Shown here piece after piece: positions 8,255-15,952 of a stretch of 20,251 bases of DNA. The notes under the pieces were generated by a model that saw only the letters and a program-made list of their open reading frames with translations, was not told where the DNA came from and made no database searches. The position numbers and the translations under genes were made by a program. This DNA is from Paulinella micropora (taxonomy: Eukaryota; Cercozoa; Imbricatea; Euglyphida), in contig BJOX01000331.1 of NCBI GenBank assembly GCA_009731375.1, positions 438,173 to 458,423 of the forward strand, given 5' to 3'. Positions within the stretch are counted from its first letter, which is position 1, and every line of letters starts with the position of its first letter.

Positions 8255-10027
8255 CACATCATAACTACTGTCGCTGCGGCCTGTCTGTCATTTATCTGTG
8301 TCGTTGGCTGCTTGCTATGCTCTGCTCTTCTATGGCCGCGCGGCGGCGACGAGGCAGGACCATCATAGGGCTGGCCGGCCGTTCCGCCATTCGCTGCACA
8401 CACACACACACACACACACATCGTCGCCGTGCAGACCAAACAGCCGCACCTTAGCCCTCACACAGTCGACATAACAGGTCACAAGTGGTACGCCGACACA
8501 GTGTGCATCAAGCGGTAAGGTGCAGCTAGAGACCGGCAGCTTGCTCTGGCGTCTTGACCCCGTTGGCGCCCGAGAAGAGGCCTGCCCACCACCCACCAGC
8601 ATGCAACCATTCAGCCAACCATCCATCAACATAAACATAGACGTATGAGAGAGACATAAAGGAAAGCTGGGACAAGCGCGCGGGGGCAGAAGATATGTTA
8701 TATGGAAAGCTTTCACAATAGCGCGCCGTTTTTCTCATTCGTTGGCGCTGTTCTATTGAGCTCAACAATTTGTCTCTTAGCTCTCTGATGCGGCGCTTTG
8801 CTGGACCTGCGATCGGGATGCCCAGTCGCTGAAAACCTGCCCAAAAAAACCACACCACTCGGCTCAGTTCACGTATCTTGCACAAGCATGAGCACAGGTT
8901 TGCATCATTGCAGCAGATATGCGGTCCCATCCATGCCCTTCAAACTTGCTTCTGGCACAGTCGCACCCCTTCTGCATCTCCTGTTATGGCTGCTTCCGGA
9001 CAGACGACACACGAAGAGCAACACAGAAGCAAATGGCAAGGTTGTGGACCCGCGTAGTCGGAGCCGCCGCCGAGCCCCGAAAAGAAGTACTTTCCCTTGT
9101 TTCCGGCGGCCAAGAAGTGCTTCTCGAAGACATCCTGAACAAATGGCATGCAGACCAATTAGTTCACCTCGCAAATCATAAAGCCATCAACAACGACAAC
9201 CAGCAACAACCGTAGCAACCAGCAAACAGCACACCAATGCGAACTGGTGGCCGTTCTGTCTGCCTCATAATGGCTGCGCCGTGTGCTTTACCTGGATGAT
9301 GCCGGAGCCTGGCGTCTTGGGGTCGTCGCGCCGCCCGTTATAGATTGCCAAATAGTAGTTTGGACTTCACACAGCCAGACCATACTTTTGATACCATACT
9401 CGCCCTTTTGCAAGCTCATGTTCTTCAAACTGTATTTCGCAGCCCCGCCCGCACTCTCTTCGCTTTGCACACTCATCACGAGCGCCAAAAGGCTCACGAG
9501 GTCGCTCTTGAAGAAGCATTAAGCGGGCTGGAGAAAAGAAGGATAGAGAATGCAGCAGCTCGTGCGGGGCAACAGGGGAGAAGGGCGGGAGGGGTAAGGG
9601 GTGCGGCAGGACCTGGCCAACATGTCCAAGTTGATGTTGCAGGAGATCTGCTCCAGCTACCCACAGCCGCACCCATGAAGACAGAACCATGAAAGATGTG
9701 GACGCATGTCAAGGTATGTAAAGTATATTCACATACATACTTCATATACAAAACGTCGTGGGACCCATGCTCAGACAAACACGACCGATTGTCTTGGCAC
9801 TGAAACACTTTTGTTTCGAGCCAGCTGCACCGTACGCCGCGTTGCAAGCCATGGCCACGCAGCATCCGGCCACAGCTACTAGGGGGCGCAGGCGCGTGGC
9901 ACGGACCTCGGCGCGGGGTAGGCTGGAGAGGTAGTACAGCGAGCCCAGCAGACCGAGCTCCTCCGCCGCCCACCACGCGAACCGCACGCGGTTGCGAGGC
10001 TTGACCTGCATGCGCAGCGCCAGCCGA

Positions 10028-10099
<72 letters not shown>

Positions 10100-10107
10100 A
10101 GGGAGGG

Positions 10108-10181
<74 letters not shown>

Positions 10182-10825
10182 GGAGGGAGGGAGGGAGGGA
10201 GGGGGAGAGAAAGAGAGGGCACAGCAAGCACTTGTCGGTCCCGATGCGTGGTATTTCTCACGAGGAGCGAGTTGCGTACCTTGAGTTTGTCCATGAGCAG
10301 AGCTATTTCGAGCACGGTCGCGGAACCGCTGCCGTCGTCGTTGATGCCAATGCCTGCCGTCACCTACCCGAGCCACATAGGCCAGCACATCATCCTCTAA
10401 AGCCTGGACCACCCACAGCATCTATACACTGGACATTGAAAATGGCGGCAAAGCGCACACTGGGTGTGGTGTGAAGTGTACGGAATCGAGGTGCGCGCCC
10501 AGCACAATGGTCTGGTCTGGGTCCCCGTCCAGTGTGTCCACAAGGATGTTGGTGGTGTCCACCTGCCACAGCGCGCCACGCAGCCATGGCGAGAAACCCA
10601 AGCACAGGACAACATCAACAGCAGTAGCATGTGTAATTATAGCAACGGCAAGCACGACAGAGGTCGGAAACCGGCAACGCGCGCAGCTCAATGGACCAGT
10701 CAGGGGTAACAAACATGTCAAGGCAAAAAGAGCATTGGCAAGACAGAAAAGGCCAAACCAAACAGTGATAAAGAGCATGGGAAGCAATAAGAAGCCACAG
10801 AAAGAGAATGAGACAAAAACCAAAA

Positions 10826-10868
<43 letters not shown>

Positions 10869-11280
10869 NNNNNNNNNNGTGGTCGCACCTGGTAGAGCTC
10901 GGCCAGCACCTTGACGTCGAGCTGCACGTCTTGGCCCGACCCGAGCGCCGCCGCTAACAACTCGCCCAGCTGCTTCGACAGCGATAACGCAGGCACACCT
11001 GACATGTTTTGATACAACTAGCTTTGCTTGAGCACAGCGACAGAGACGACTACAACGAGGGCACACTACCGAAGTTTGGGTTGGAGGCGGACAAGCTGGC
11101 ATCGATGACCATGCCGGGCACGTTGTTGTAGATGAGCACGGCGATCGCGCCCGCCTCTTTAGCCACCTGCAGCAGCCAGCCAAGGCACGCTTAGCTTGCT
11201 CTCTGCACATCCCTGCTGTCGCTTACGTTGGCCTTCTGAGTGAAGGTGCAGCTACCACGCCCCACGAGCGCCATACTATC

Positions 11281-11331
<51 letters not shown>

Positions 11332-13594
11332 GAGAGAGAGAGAGAGGGTGACAGCGACGAGGGGGCAGCACGTCTGGTTCAAGCAGCACACAAGGCCGGG
11401 TGGGCCCGCGAGTGGCCAAGGCGCTTAGCCAGCGAATGCACAAGCACACGCGAGAGCTCTGCAGCAATAGCCAAGGCGCTTAGCAAGCCGATGCACAAGC
11501 ACACGCCAGAGCTCTGCAGCGNNNNNNNNNNNNNNNNNNNNNNNNNNNNNNNNNNNNNNNNNNNNNNNNNNNNNNNNNNNNNNNNNNNNNNNNNNNNNNN
11601 NNNNNNNNNNNNNNNNNNNNNNNNNNNNNNNNNNNNNNNNNNNNNNNNNNNNNNNNNNNNNNNNNNNNNNNNNNNNNNNNNNNNNNNNNNNNNNNNNNNN
11701 NNNNNNNNNNNNNNNNNNNNNNNNNNNNNNNNNNNNNNNNNNNNNNNNNNNNNNNNNNNNNNNNNNNNNNNNNNNNNNNNNNNNNNNNNNNNNNNNNNNN
11801 NNNNNNNNNNNNNNNNNNNNNNNNNNNNNNNNNNNNNNNNNNNNNNNNNNNNNNNNNNNNNNNNNNNNNNNNNNNNNNNNNNNNNNNNNNNNNNNNNNNN
11901 NNNNNNNNNNNNNNNNNNNNNNNNNNNNNNNNNNNNNNNNNNNNNNNNNNNNNNNNNNNNNNNNNNNNNNNNNNNNNNNNNNNNNNNNNNNNNNNNNNNN
12001 NNNNNNNNNNNNNNNNNNNNNNNNNNNNNNNNNNNNNNNNNNNNNNNNNNNNNNNNNNNNNNNNNCCCCCCCCCCCCTCCCCGAGGCACGGCTGTGCCAA
12101 ACTCTCGCGTGTTCCTCTGTCAGACTGTCTACCAGGCCTCGCGCGGGAGTTGAGCCACTGTAGCCTAACACCAAGAAATCTGCGCACAGCACACACAGAG
12201 CGCCACACAAGCATCATGGCCCGGGACCAAGGGCGCAGTGTGGCACGTGCAAGGAGCGCACGGTGAAGAGCCCACCTTGATCAGCGCCGTACATGGCCTG
12301 CGCCGTGACGCCGTCTATCATGTATGCCAAAGCAGGCGCCGACAAGAGTCGCCACAACGTCACTGCACACATGCAATACATCATAAAAGAATATCTCATA
12401 CATAATGTGTTATATAAATAATTAAATACGTATATACGAGTGTTTTTATGTATGAGAAGTTCCTATTTCTTAAGCACAACGAACAATGACTTCGAGCGCT
12501 TCGATCTCAGTCAATATTTGCATCTACAGCCTGTGTTATGGCTCATTAGAAAGCTCTTGATGAGAGCTTTCAAACGAGCCGCTACACACGCCCTCAAGAT
12601 CAGAACTGGCTGAGAACGAAGAGTTTGAAATAATTGCTCATTGTGGTTAAGGACAAGGAACTTCTCATGTTGTGACCGGGGAAGGTTTGCAGCACGGGTG
12701 TGTAGCGCGTGCCCTGCAGACGCTCCAGCACATACTGCACCGACGCGCTGTAGCCCTACATACATACATACATACATACATCATACATACATAGGCCTGC
12801 GCCGCACAGCACGCAGCCATGCCACACACACACACACACACACACACACACCACCCGCCTGCCCACTGCAGGGCTCCTGCGTTTATCGCCTCTTACAGGC
12901 AAAAGGAATATCTTCATACAGAACTTTCATTTAAGAATACGGACACGCATACACATAAAGTAAATATGCATGTGTATATGCAAAAGCGTACAGGCTGGCA
13001 CAAAACATACATACATATATTTACAGATGCATGCAAACGTATATGTATGTATATCTTTTACGTGATGTTTATACTTTTACGTACACCAAGCGAGAGACAG
13101 ACAGCATCCATTTTATATCTTCTAACGTGATGTACATGCATAAAGAGACACGTATGGGTCAGGAGAAGGCAGGCAGCATGCAGCAAGTGGCGGGCAGCAC
13201 GCAGCACGTGGCGGGCAGCATGCAGCAAGTGGCGGGCAGCATGCAGCAAGTGGCGGGCAGCATGCAGCAAGTGGCGTGCAGTGGCGACCGAGGTGCCTGT
13301 GGCGCGGTTGCCTTGATTGTCTCGCCCCAGCTGGTCCAAGTCCTGCAAGGTGCTCATCAGCGAAGCCACCTCCAGCGCCGAGCACACGTCGTTGCCGTCC
13401 TTGTGGTCCTGCCAGACAGCAACCAGCCAGCCAGACAGGGATGCTAGCAACACAAACACACTGCTTGCTTGCTTGCTTGCTCTGGAGCGGGCATGCGAGA
13501 CTGGTAGCCAGGCCAGACCTTCCTGTCGCGCCTGTCGCCCCTGTCGGTGAAGTACTCGGCATCTTACACAACATGCACACATACACACACATGC

Positions 13595-13654
<60 letters not shown>

Positions 13655-14553
13655 CAGGTGGTTCAAAAGTTTCTGGCCATACATTCACCCCTCTCTTTCC
13701 CTGAGCAAGCGCTGCAGCCTGTGGCCCAGGCTATAAGGCTATATGCACAGCTAGTACAACATGTACAGATGTGTATCCCTCAACCACCCCTCCCCACTCC
13801 CTCTCCCTGGCGAGAATTTAGAACAGTTGGAAAAGTCTCAAAAAATCGGGTCCAATCAAGGTCACCTTGGGACTGTAGGATTTTACTTGTAATTACTGCC
13901 TTCTTCGACGATTAGTGCAAAGCTCTCTTGCCGCTGCAGTGTTGGGGTGCTGCGGTCATGAGCTTCCACAGGATGCAGCTAGTCAGCCCACTCTCCCCCA
14001 GTGCTGATGACAGTGATCAGTCTGTCTCTCATCCCGGGAGCATATTTCTGCACCAGTTTCACGTTCACCTCTGGCCAGATCTTGAGCAGCCGGCGCTTGA
14101 ATTCGGGTGCATATAAGGTGCGCCATATGTCGCAGCGCTTGCTCAGGGAAAGATAGTCTCCTGGTCCCTCAGGGCGGTCCTTTGTCGGACCGGTGGAATA
14201 CATACATACTTCCACCTTATTTTCCCATCAGCAAGCGCTACAGCCTGTGGTGCAGCTGATATGTACAGCATGCATGGCACAGATGTGCTGTCATGAATTA
14301 CAACTCCCCACCCGCTTTTGCTGGAGAGAATTTAGAAAAGTTCGAAAATTGACCTCAATTGGGACCCAGTTTTTTTGAGATTTTTCCGACTTTTCTAAAT
14401 TCTCGCCAGGCAGAGCGAGTGGGGAGGTGTAGTTGAGGGATACGCATCTGTGCGTGCTGTCCTTAATGTGCATATAACCAGCGCTAGCTCAGGGGAAGCA
14501 GGGTTGAATGTATGGCCCGAAACTTTTGAACCACTTATATATATAAGCTTTTA

Positions 14554-14586
<33 letters not shown>

Positions 14587-15390
14587 GTGTGTGATTGTGC
14601 GTGTGTGTGTGTATGCATGCACACTTCACGAGAAAGCGCCATCGTAACATGGACGCACATACATGCGAAAGTTTGCCTTTCTGCTTTAACATGCACGCAC
14701 ATATTTCAATAATTGCTTATTCTTATAATCTCAGAGGAAGGATGTGAGCACTACAGCGTGCATCCTGCGTGGCTGGCGTTTCCAGCTTCGCATGAAGCAT
14801 GTGTCTATGTCCATCCCCTCCCCCTGTTTACCGGCAGTGTGCAGGCGACTCGGTGCGCCGTGCTGGGAGGCCAGGAAGAGCAGGCGCCCCACCAACGCCG
14901 TCAGGGCACAGAGCAGCAAGGCCAGCAGCACCGCGCTCAGCCTGGGCCCGGGCCGCCGCGCTGCTAATGAACCGAACAGCACAGCAAGGGTGAGACCGAA
15001 GCAGCAGTTGGTGACATGGCCGCCAAGTATTGTTAGGATACTATTGGAGTTTGGTAAATATGGATTGGGTCTGTGATACCCGCAAGTAGCAAGACATAAA
15101 GATTCACCTTCTACGTACACAAATGAACACAAATACAAATGGGCTAAAATATATCAACACACAGGAATGCTCGGCACGTACACGGAAATACGTGAAAGGC
15201 TTTCTGTGAATGCAAGTGCTGAGATCGGCGTATCCGACTAGCTCCTGCATGCAGCATGGCCGAGCGGCAATTGCTGACCGGTCTGCGCGCGGGGCTCTTT
15301 GATCTGGCCGAACCACGCCGCCTGTTCCTCCACCCACCCCTCCTCCAGCGAGCTGAGCTCGAAGGGCGAAGTCGAAGCCGGCAGCAGCAT
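7981..15390 (-). CDS. Membrane-anchored PA-domain M28 metallopeptidase, 21-exon gene model (exons listed separately)
   Basis: The product should be a di-zinc exopeptidase that removes N-terminal residues from peptides. The predicted single hydrophobic helix near the N-terminus with an Arg-rich cytosolic flank suggests a type II membrane protein whose catalytic part lies in the lumen or outside the cell. Visible exons give about 510 residues plus an unknown number lost in the N gap at 11522-12065. Zinc-ligand motifs of the family are all present: HLDS (exon 11), GINDDGSG with the bridging Asp 12 residues after the His as in Streptomyces griseus aminopeptidase (exon 12), WAAEELG with the general-base and ligand Glu pair (exon 13), NLDM (exon 14) and CYH (exon 20). 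A PA domain (exons 8-10) precedes the catalytic core. Intron phases agree at every joint that could be tested. Known for the family: M28 enzymes with a PA insert occur in fungi, bacteria and protists. Inferred: topology, exact ends and the last exon. No stop or frameshift breaks the model, so it looks functional. Confidence 0.88.
8170..8216 (-). CDS. M28 gene exon 20 (last zinc ligand)
   Basis: Encodes VCYHQPCDGFSNANPE. His in CYH binds zinc, and the two Cys match the CYHQ-x-CD pair of family members. The acceptor lies at the end of a (TG)n run; donor GTGAGA, phase 0. Confidence 0.92.
8223..8252. repeat. (CA)n next to the exon 20 acceptor
   Basis: Read on the gene strand it is (TG)n ending GTGCGCGCAG before exon 20. 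Confidence 0.95.
8361..8393 (-). CDS. M28 gene exon 19 (33 bp)
   Basis: Encodes ANGGTAGQPYD plus one base. GGTAG-x-x-YD precedes the last zinc-ligand motif in the family. The CAG acceptor directly abuts a (TG)n microsatellite (8397-8420 read on the minus strand). Confidence 0.9.
8397..8420. repeat. (CA)n abutting the exon 19 acceptor
   Basis: On the gene strand the (TG)n passes directly into the CAG acceptor. Confidence 0.95.
8534..8581 (-). CDS. M28 gene exon 18 (48 bp)
   Basis: Encodes GLFSGANGVKTPEQAA plus one base. GLF-[ST]-GA-[EN]-x-x-KT-x-EQA is a strong family signature. CAG acceptor, GTCTCT donor, phase 1. Confidence 0.93.
8807..8836 (-). CDS. M28 gene exon 17 (30 bp)
   Basis: Encodes GFQRLGIPIA, phase 1 at both ends. 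It matches SDY-x-x-F-x-x-x-GIPAGG. Recognised only because phases and motif order require a piece between SDYA and LFSGAN. Confidence 0.88.
9050..9134 (-). CDS. M28 gene exon 16
   Basis: Encodes DVFEKHFLAAGNKGKYFFSG then LGGGSDYA plus one base (phase 1). The helix and the GxSDY motif match the family segment [GR]SDY-x-x-F that shapes the substrate pocket. CAG acceptor, GTCCAC donor. Confidence 0.9.
9292..9364 (-). CDS. M28 gene exon 15
   Basis: T completes the Ser codon: S-PNYYLAIYNGRRDDPKTPGS then GIIQ. SPNY directly after DML[AG] is typical of PA-containing M28 enzymes. AAG acceptor and GTAAAG donor, phase 0. Confidence 0.92.
9613..9647 (-). CDS. M28 gene exon 14 (35 bp, zinc-ligand Asp)
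   Basis: Encodes ISCNINLDMLA plus two bases (phase 2). NLDM matches the [NF]-x-DM motif whose Asp binds zinc. CAG acceptor, GTCCTG donor. The split Ser codon is completed by exon 15. Confidence 0.92.
9907..10005 (-). CDS. M28 gene exon 13 (catalytic Glu)
   Basis: Exactly 33 codons: VKPRNRVRFAWWAAEELGLL then GSLYYLSSLPRAE. The first Glu of the EE pair is the general base, the second a zinc ligand. VRFAWWAAEELGLLGS is near the family consensus. CAG acceptor 22 nt after a (CT)n run; GTCCGT donor. Confidence 0.95.
10029..10207. repeat. (GA)n and GGGA arrays in intron 12
   Basis: Two long (GA)n runs (10029-10087, 10110-10173), each with a GGGA stretch. On the gene strand this is a (CT)n tract ending 22 nt before exon 13. 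Confidence 0.95.
10280..10363 (-). CDS. M28 gene exon 12 (bridging Asp)
   Basis: Exactly 28 codons: VTAGIGINDDGSGSATVLEI then ALLMDKLK. GINDDGSG carries the Asp that bridges both zinc ions. The phase-0 TAG acceptor at 10366-10364 gives HLDS-VTAG, as in the family; a CAG seven bases downstream would break the frame. Confidence 0.95.
10482..10562 (-). CDS. M28 gene exon 11 (first zinc ligand)
   Basis: Exactly 27 codons: VDTTNILVDTLDGDPDQTIV then LGAHLDS. TxNI-[LV]-x-[DE]-x-x-G and [LV]GAHLDS are M28 signatures; His of HLDS binds one zinc ion, and the Asp two residues later supports the catalytic site. CAG acceptor and GTACAC donor, phase 0. Confidence 0.95.
10826..10878. repeat. Poly-A run and 10-N gap in intron 10
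   Basis: About 40 A followed by N at 10869-10878; T-run on the gene strand. Confidence 0.95.
10889..10998 (-). CDS. M28 gene exon 10 (end of PA domain)
   Basis: Encodes GVPALSLSKQLGELLAAALG then SGQDVQLDVKVLAELYQ. VPALSLSKQLGELL corresponds to the IP-x-x-x-I-S-x-x-x-G-x-x-L strand and helix that closes PA domains. CAG acceptor, GTGCGA donor, phase 0 out. The intron that follows contains a poly-T (minus strand) run and a 10-N gap. Confidence 0.9.
11070..11166 (-). CDS. M28 gene exon 9 (PA domain)
   Basis: CAG acceptor after a 60-bp intron, the shortest in the gene. It encodes VAKEAGAIAVLIYNNVPGMV, the classic PA segment A-x-x-AGA-x-[AG]-V-[IL]-I-[YF]-N, then IDASLSASNPNF plus one base (phase 1). 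Confidence 0.92.
11227..11275 (-). CDS. M28 gene exon 8 (PA domain start)
   Basis: TAG acceptor only about 6 nt after a (CT)n run, then MALVGRGSCTFTQKAN and a GTAAGC donor (phase 0). The pattern ALV-x-RG-x-C-x-F-x-x-K is the hallmark of PA (protease-associated) domains, which modulate substrate access or trafficking. The codon before Met is split with an exon hidden in the gap. Confidence 0.85.
11282..11346. repeat. (GA)n serving as pyrimidine tract of exon 8
   Basis: On the gene strand, (CT)n stops about 6 nt before the TAG acceptor. Confidence 0.95.
11414..11521. repeat. 55-bp tandem repeat, cut by the gap
   Basis: Copies start at 11414 and 11469 (GCCAAGGCGCTTAGC then ATGCACAAGCACACG then AGAGCTCTGCAGC) with a few mismatches. 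The second runs into the N gap. Confidence 0.85.
11522..12065. other. Assembly gap, 544 N, inside the peptidase gene
   Basis: Lies between exons 7 and 8. The missing part should include the segment between the YSGSG-like motif and the PA signature. Confidence 0.95.
12133..12179 (-). CDS. M28 gene exon 7 (3' end uncertain, near assembly gap)
   Basis: CAG acceptor, then AT completes an Asp codon: DFLVLGYSGSTPARGL, matching the DF-x-V-x-x-YSGSG segment of the family. I end it at a GTAGAC donor (phase 0), but the frame stays open to the C-run beside the 544-nt gap, so a longer exon is possible. The following part of the protein is missing from the assembly. Confidence 0.6.
12276..12362 (-). CDS. 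M28 gene exon 6
   Basis: CAG acceptor, 87 bp, phase 1 at both ends, GTGGGC donor. It encodes VTLWRLLSAPALAYMIDGVT then AQAMYGADQ. The position corresponds to the strand before the PA domain that ends near a Gly-x-Asp-[FQ] motif in the family. Residue similarity is weaker than in the catalytic exons, but phase and order fit. Confidence 0.7.
12677..12755 (-). CDS. M28 gene exon 5
   Basis: TAG acceptor formed directly at the end of a (TATG)n microsatellite. The exon encodes GYSASVQYVLERLQGTRYTP then VLQTFP, the family's GY-x-S-x-x-YV helix and following beta strand. It is 79 bp and ends in phase 1 at a GTCACA donor. It joins exon 4 as GTS-GYSAS, the expected family sequence. Confidence 0.85.
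12757..12793. repeat. (TACA)n abutting the exon 5 acceptor
   Basis: On the gene strand TATG units end in TATGTAG, and this TAG is the acceptor. Confidence 0.9.
12822..12850. repeat. (CA)n microsatellite in intron 4
   Basis: Pure CA run of about 14 units. Confidence 0.95.
13174..13276. repeat. 21-bp minisatellite, five copies, in intron 4
   Basis: Unit CAGCATGCAGCAAGTGGCGG plus G, starts at 13174, 13195, 13216, 13237 and 13258; copy 2 has two C substitutions. It lies 13 nt inside the intron after exon 4. Confidence 0.95.
13289..13408 (-). CDS. M28 gene exon 4 (N-terminal M28 region)
   Basis: Exactly 40 codons between CAG and a GTCGCC donor. The segment VASLMSTLQDLDQLGRDNQG, followed by NRATGTS, matches the conserved start of PA-containing M28 peptidases, where a helix precedes GNRATGTPGY. 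The intron behind it begins with a 21-bp minisatellite that continues in the same open frame. Confidence 0.85.
13519..13562 (-). CDS. M28 gene exon 3 (charged linker, 44 bp)
   Basis: AAG acceptor, then AT completes the Asp codon carried over from exon 2, giving DAEYFTDRGDRRDRK, then a GTCTGG donor (phase 0). It is assigned by phase continuity with exons 2 and 4 and by GC-rich composition, not by homology. It would be a hydrophilic stalk between the membrane helix and the M28 N-terminal region. Confidence 0.5.
13594..13654. repeat. (AT)n left of the transposon
   Basis: Long AT run ending directly at the left inverted repeat. Confidence 0.95.
13655..14536 (-). mobile_element. Tc1/mariner-like element with long inverted repeats, decayed
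   Basis: Ends are inverted copies of GGTGGTTCAAAAGTTTC (left 13657 onward, right ending 14534), followed by a shared GGCCATACATTCA. Inverted similarity continues inward about 190 bp: left 13655-13865, right 14347-14536, both with GCGAGAATTTAGAA. The outer flanks are (TA)n tracts on both sides, as expected for TA-targeting transposases. It lies in intron 2 of the M28 gene. The inside is rearranged: 14227-14346 is a direct copy of part of the left arm, and 14129-14149 an inverted scrap. Too short for an autonomous element. Confidence 0.7.
13979..14215 (-). pseudogene. Transposase C-terminal remnant (tentative)
   Basis: The minus-strand frame includes RRLLKIWPEVNVKLVQKYAP then GMRDRLITVISTGGEW. 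A Trp-Pro, a short helix and M-x-x-R-[LI]-x-x-VI near the end resemble the tail of Tc1-like transposases. The catalytic DDE/DDD core is absent. Its location between matching inverted repeats is the main support. Confidence 0.4.
14537..14588. repeat. (AT)n right of the transposon, then (GT)n
   Basis: AT run with an AAGCTT interruption starting at the end of the right inverted repeat; a TG run follows to about 14613. Confidence 0.9.
14832..14963 (-). CDS. M28 gene exon 2 (signal anchor)
   Basis: Follows a TAG acceptor and ends at a good GTAAAC donor (phase 1 on both sides, 132 bp). It encodes ARRPGPR followed by the hydrophobic run LSAVLLALLLCALTALVGRL and then FLASQHGAPSRLHTA. Positive residues before the helix predict an N-in, C-out signal anchor, which places the peptidase domain in the lumen or outside. 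The 1269-bp intron that follows carries the Tc1/mariner-like element. Confidence 0.65.
15279..15390 (-). CDS. M28 gene exon 1 (start codon, acidic cytosolic tail)
   Basis: ATG at 15390-15388 opens a 37-codon frame starting MLLPASTSPFELSSLEEGWV and ending KEPRAQT, then one extra base before a GTCAGC donor (phase 1). Phase matches exon 2. The stretch is GC-rich like the other exons, while its flanks are not. The residues match no domain I recognise; an acidic, Trp-containing cytosolic tail is the inference. The frame is open further upstream, so an earlier start or a preceding exon is possible. Confidence 0.5.
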
Positions 15391-15710
15391 CGCCAAGAAA
15401 CAACAGAATCTGCTCAAACAGGGAAGACGACAAGTGCACTTATAGCGCAGATAAGACGCGAGTGCACTCATAGCGCCATACTTGATAGACTCAAAATCTT
15501 TTCTATCCATTATATCTGCATGCACATGGATATAAATCTTTGATTTTGGCATCAAAGGCCATGATATATCTCAAACCGGCAAATCTTTCTCAAACAATTA
15601 TCACCCCTTTCGACACTCCAAAAAAAGGTACAGGAGAAATAGTTTTGGCTATAACGCATGTGATTTATCGTCTATTCTCTATTTGCTAGAAGCACGTGTA
15701 TACAAAATGT

Positions 15711-15720
15711 GTATGTGTGT

Positions 15721-15764
<44 letters not shown>
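15711..15764. repeat. (GT)n(GA)n microsatellite
   Basis: TGTG run passing into AGAG. 15391-15710 and 15765-15870 around it are AT-rich with no feature I can name. Confidence 0.9.
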
Positions 15765-15767
<3 letters not shown>

Positions 15768-15872
15768 TAATCAAACTCTTTAAAAAAGCACAAATGGCAT
15801 ACTTACTAAAACACAAACAAAAATCATAAAACATACAAGTGCAAACGCGCCGCGCATACACACACCAATCAA

Positions 15873-15899
15873 CAACAACAACAACAACAACAACAACAA
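15873..15899. repeat. (AAC)n microsatellite
   Basis: Nine CAA units. Confidence 0.9.
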
Positions 15900-15952
15900 A
15901 TGATTCATCTGCTCTTCTATCTTTCTCTCTCGCCTCTGCTCCCTTGGGGCAG

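Noticed and set aside
8798-9215. Plus-strand frames opposite peptidase exons 16 and 17
   Set aside because: GC-rich exons are open on both strands; the minus strand carries the family motifs.
9992-10474. Plus-strand frame rich in RE repeats
   Set aside because: Translation of (GA)n; the region is intron 12 and exon 12 antisense of the peptidase gene.
13174-13276. CRISPR-like array
   Set aside because: 21-bp units are contiguous without spacers and lie in a eukaryotic intron.
15256-15543. Plus-strand frame starting MAERQLLTGL
   Set aside because: Antisense to exon 1, whose frame joins exon 2 in phase; the plus frame then runs into AT-rich sequence with no motif.
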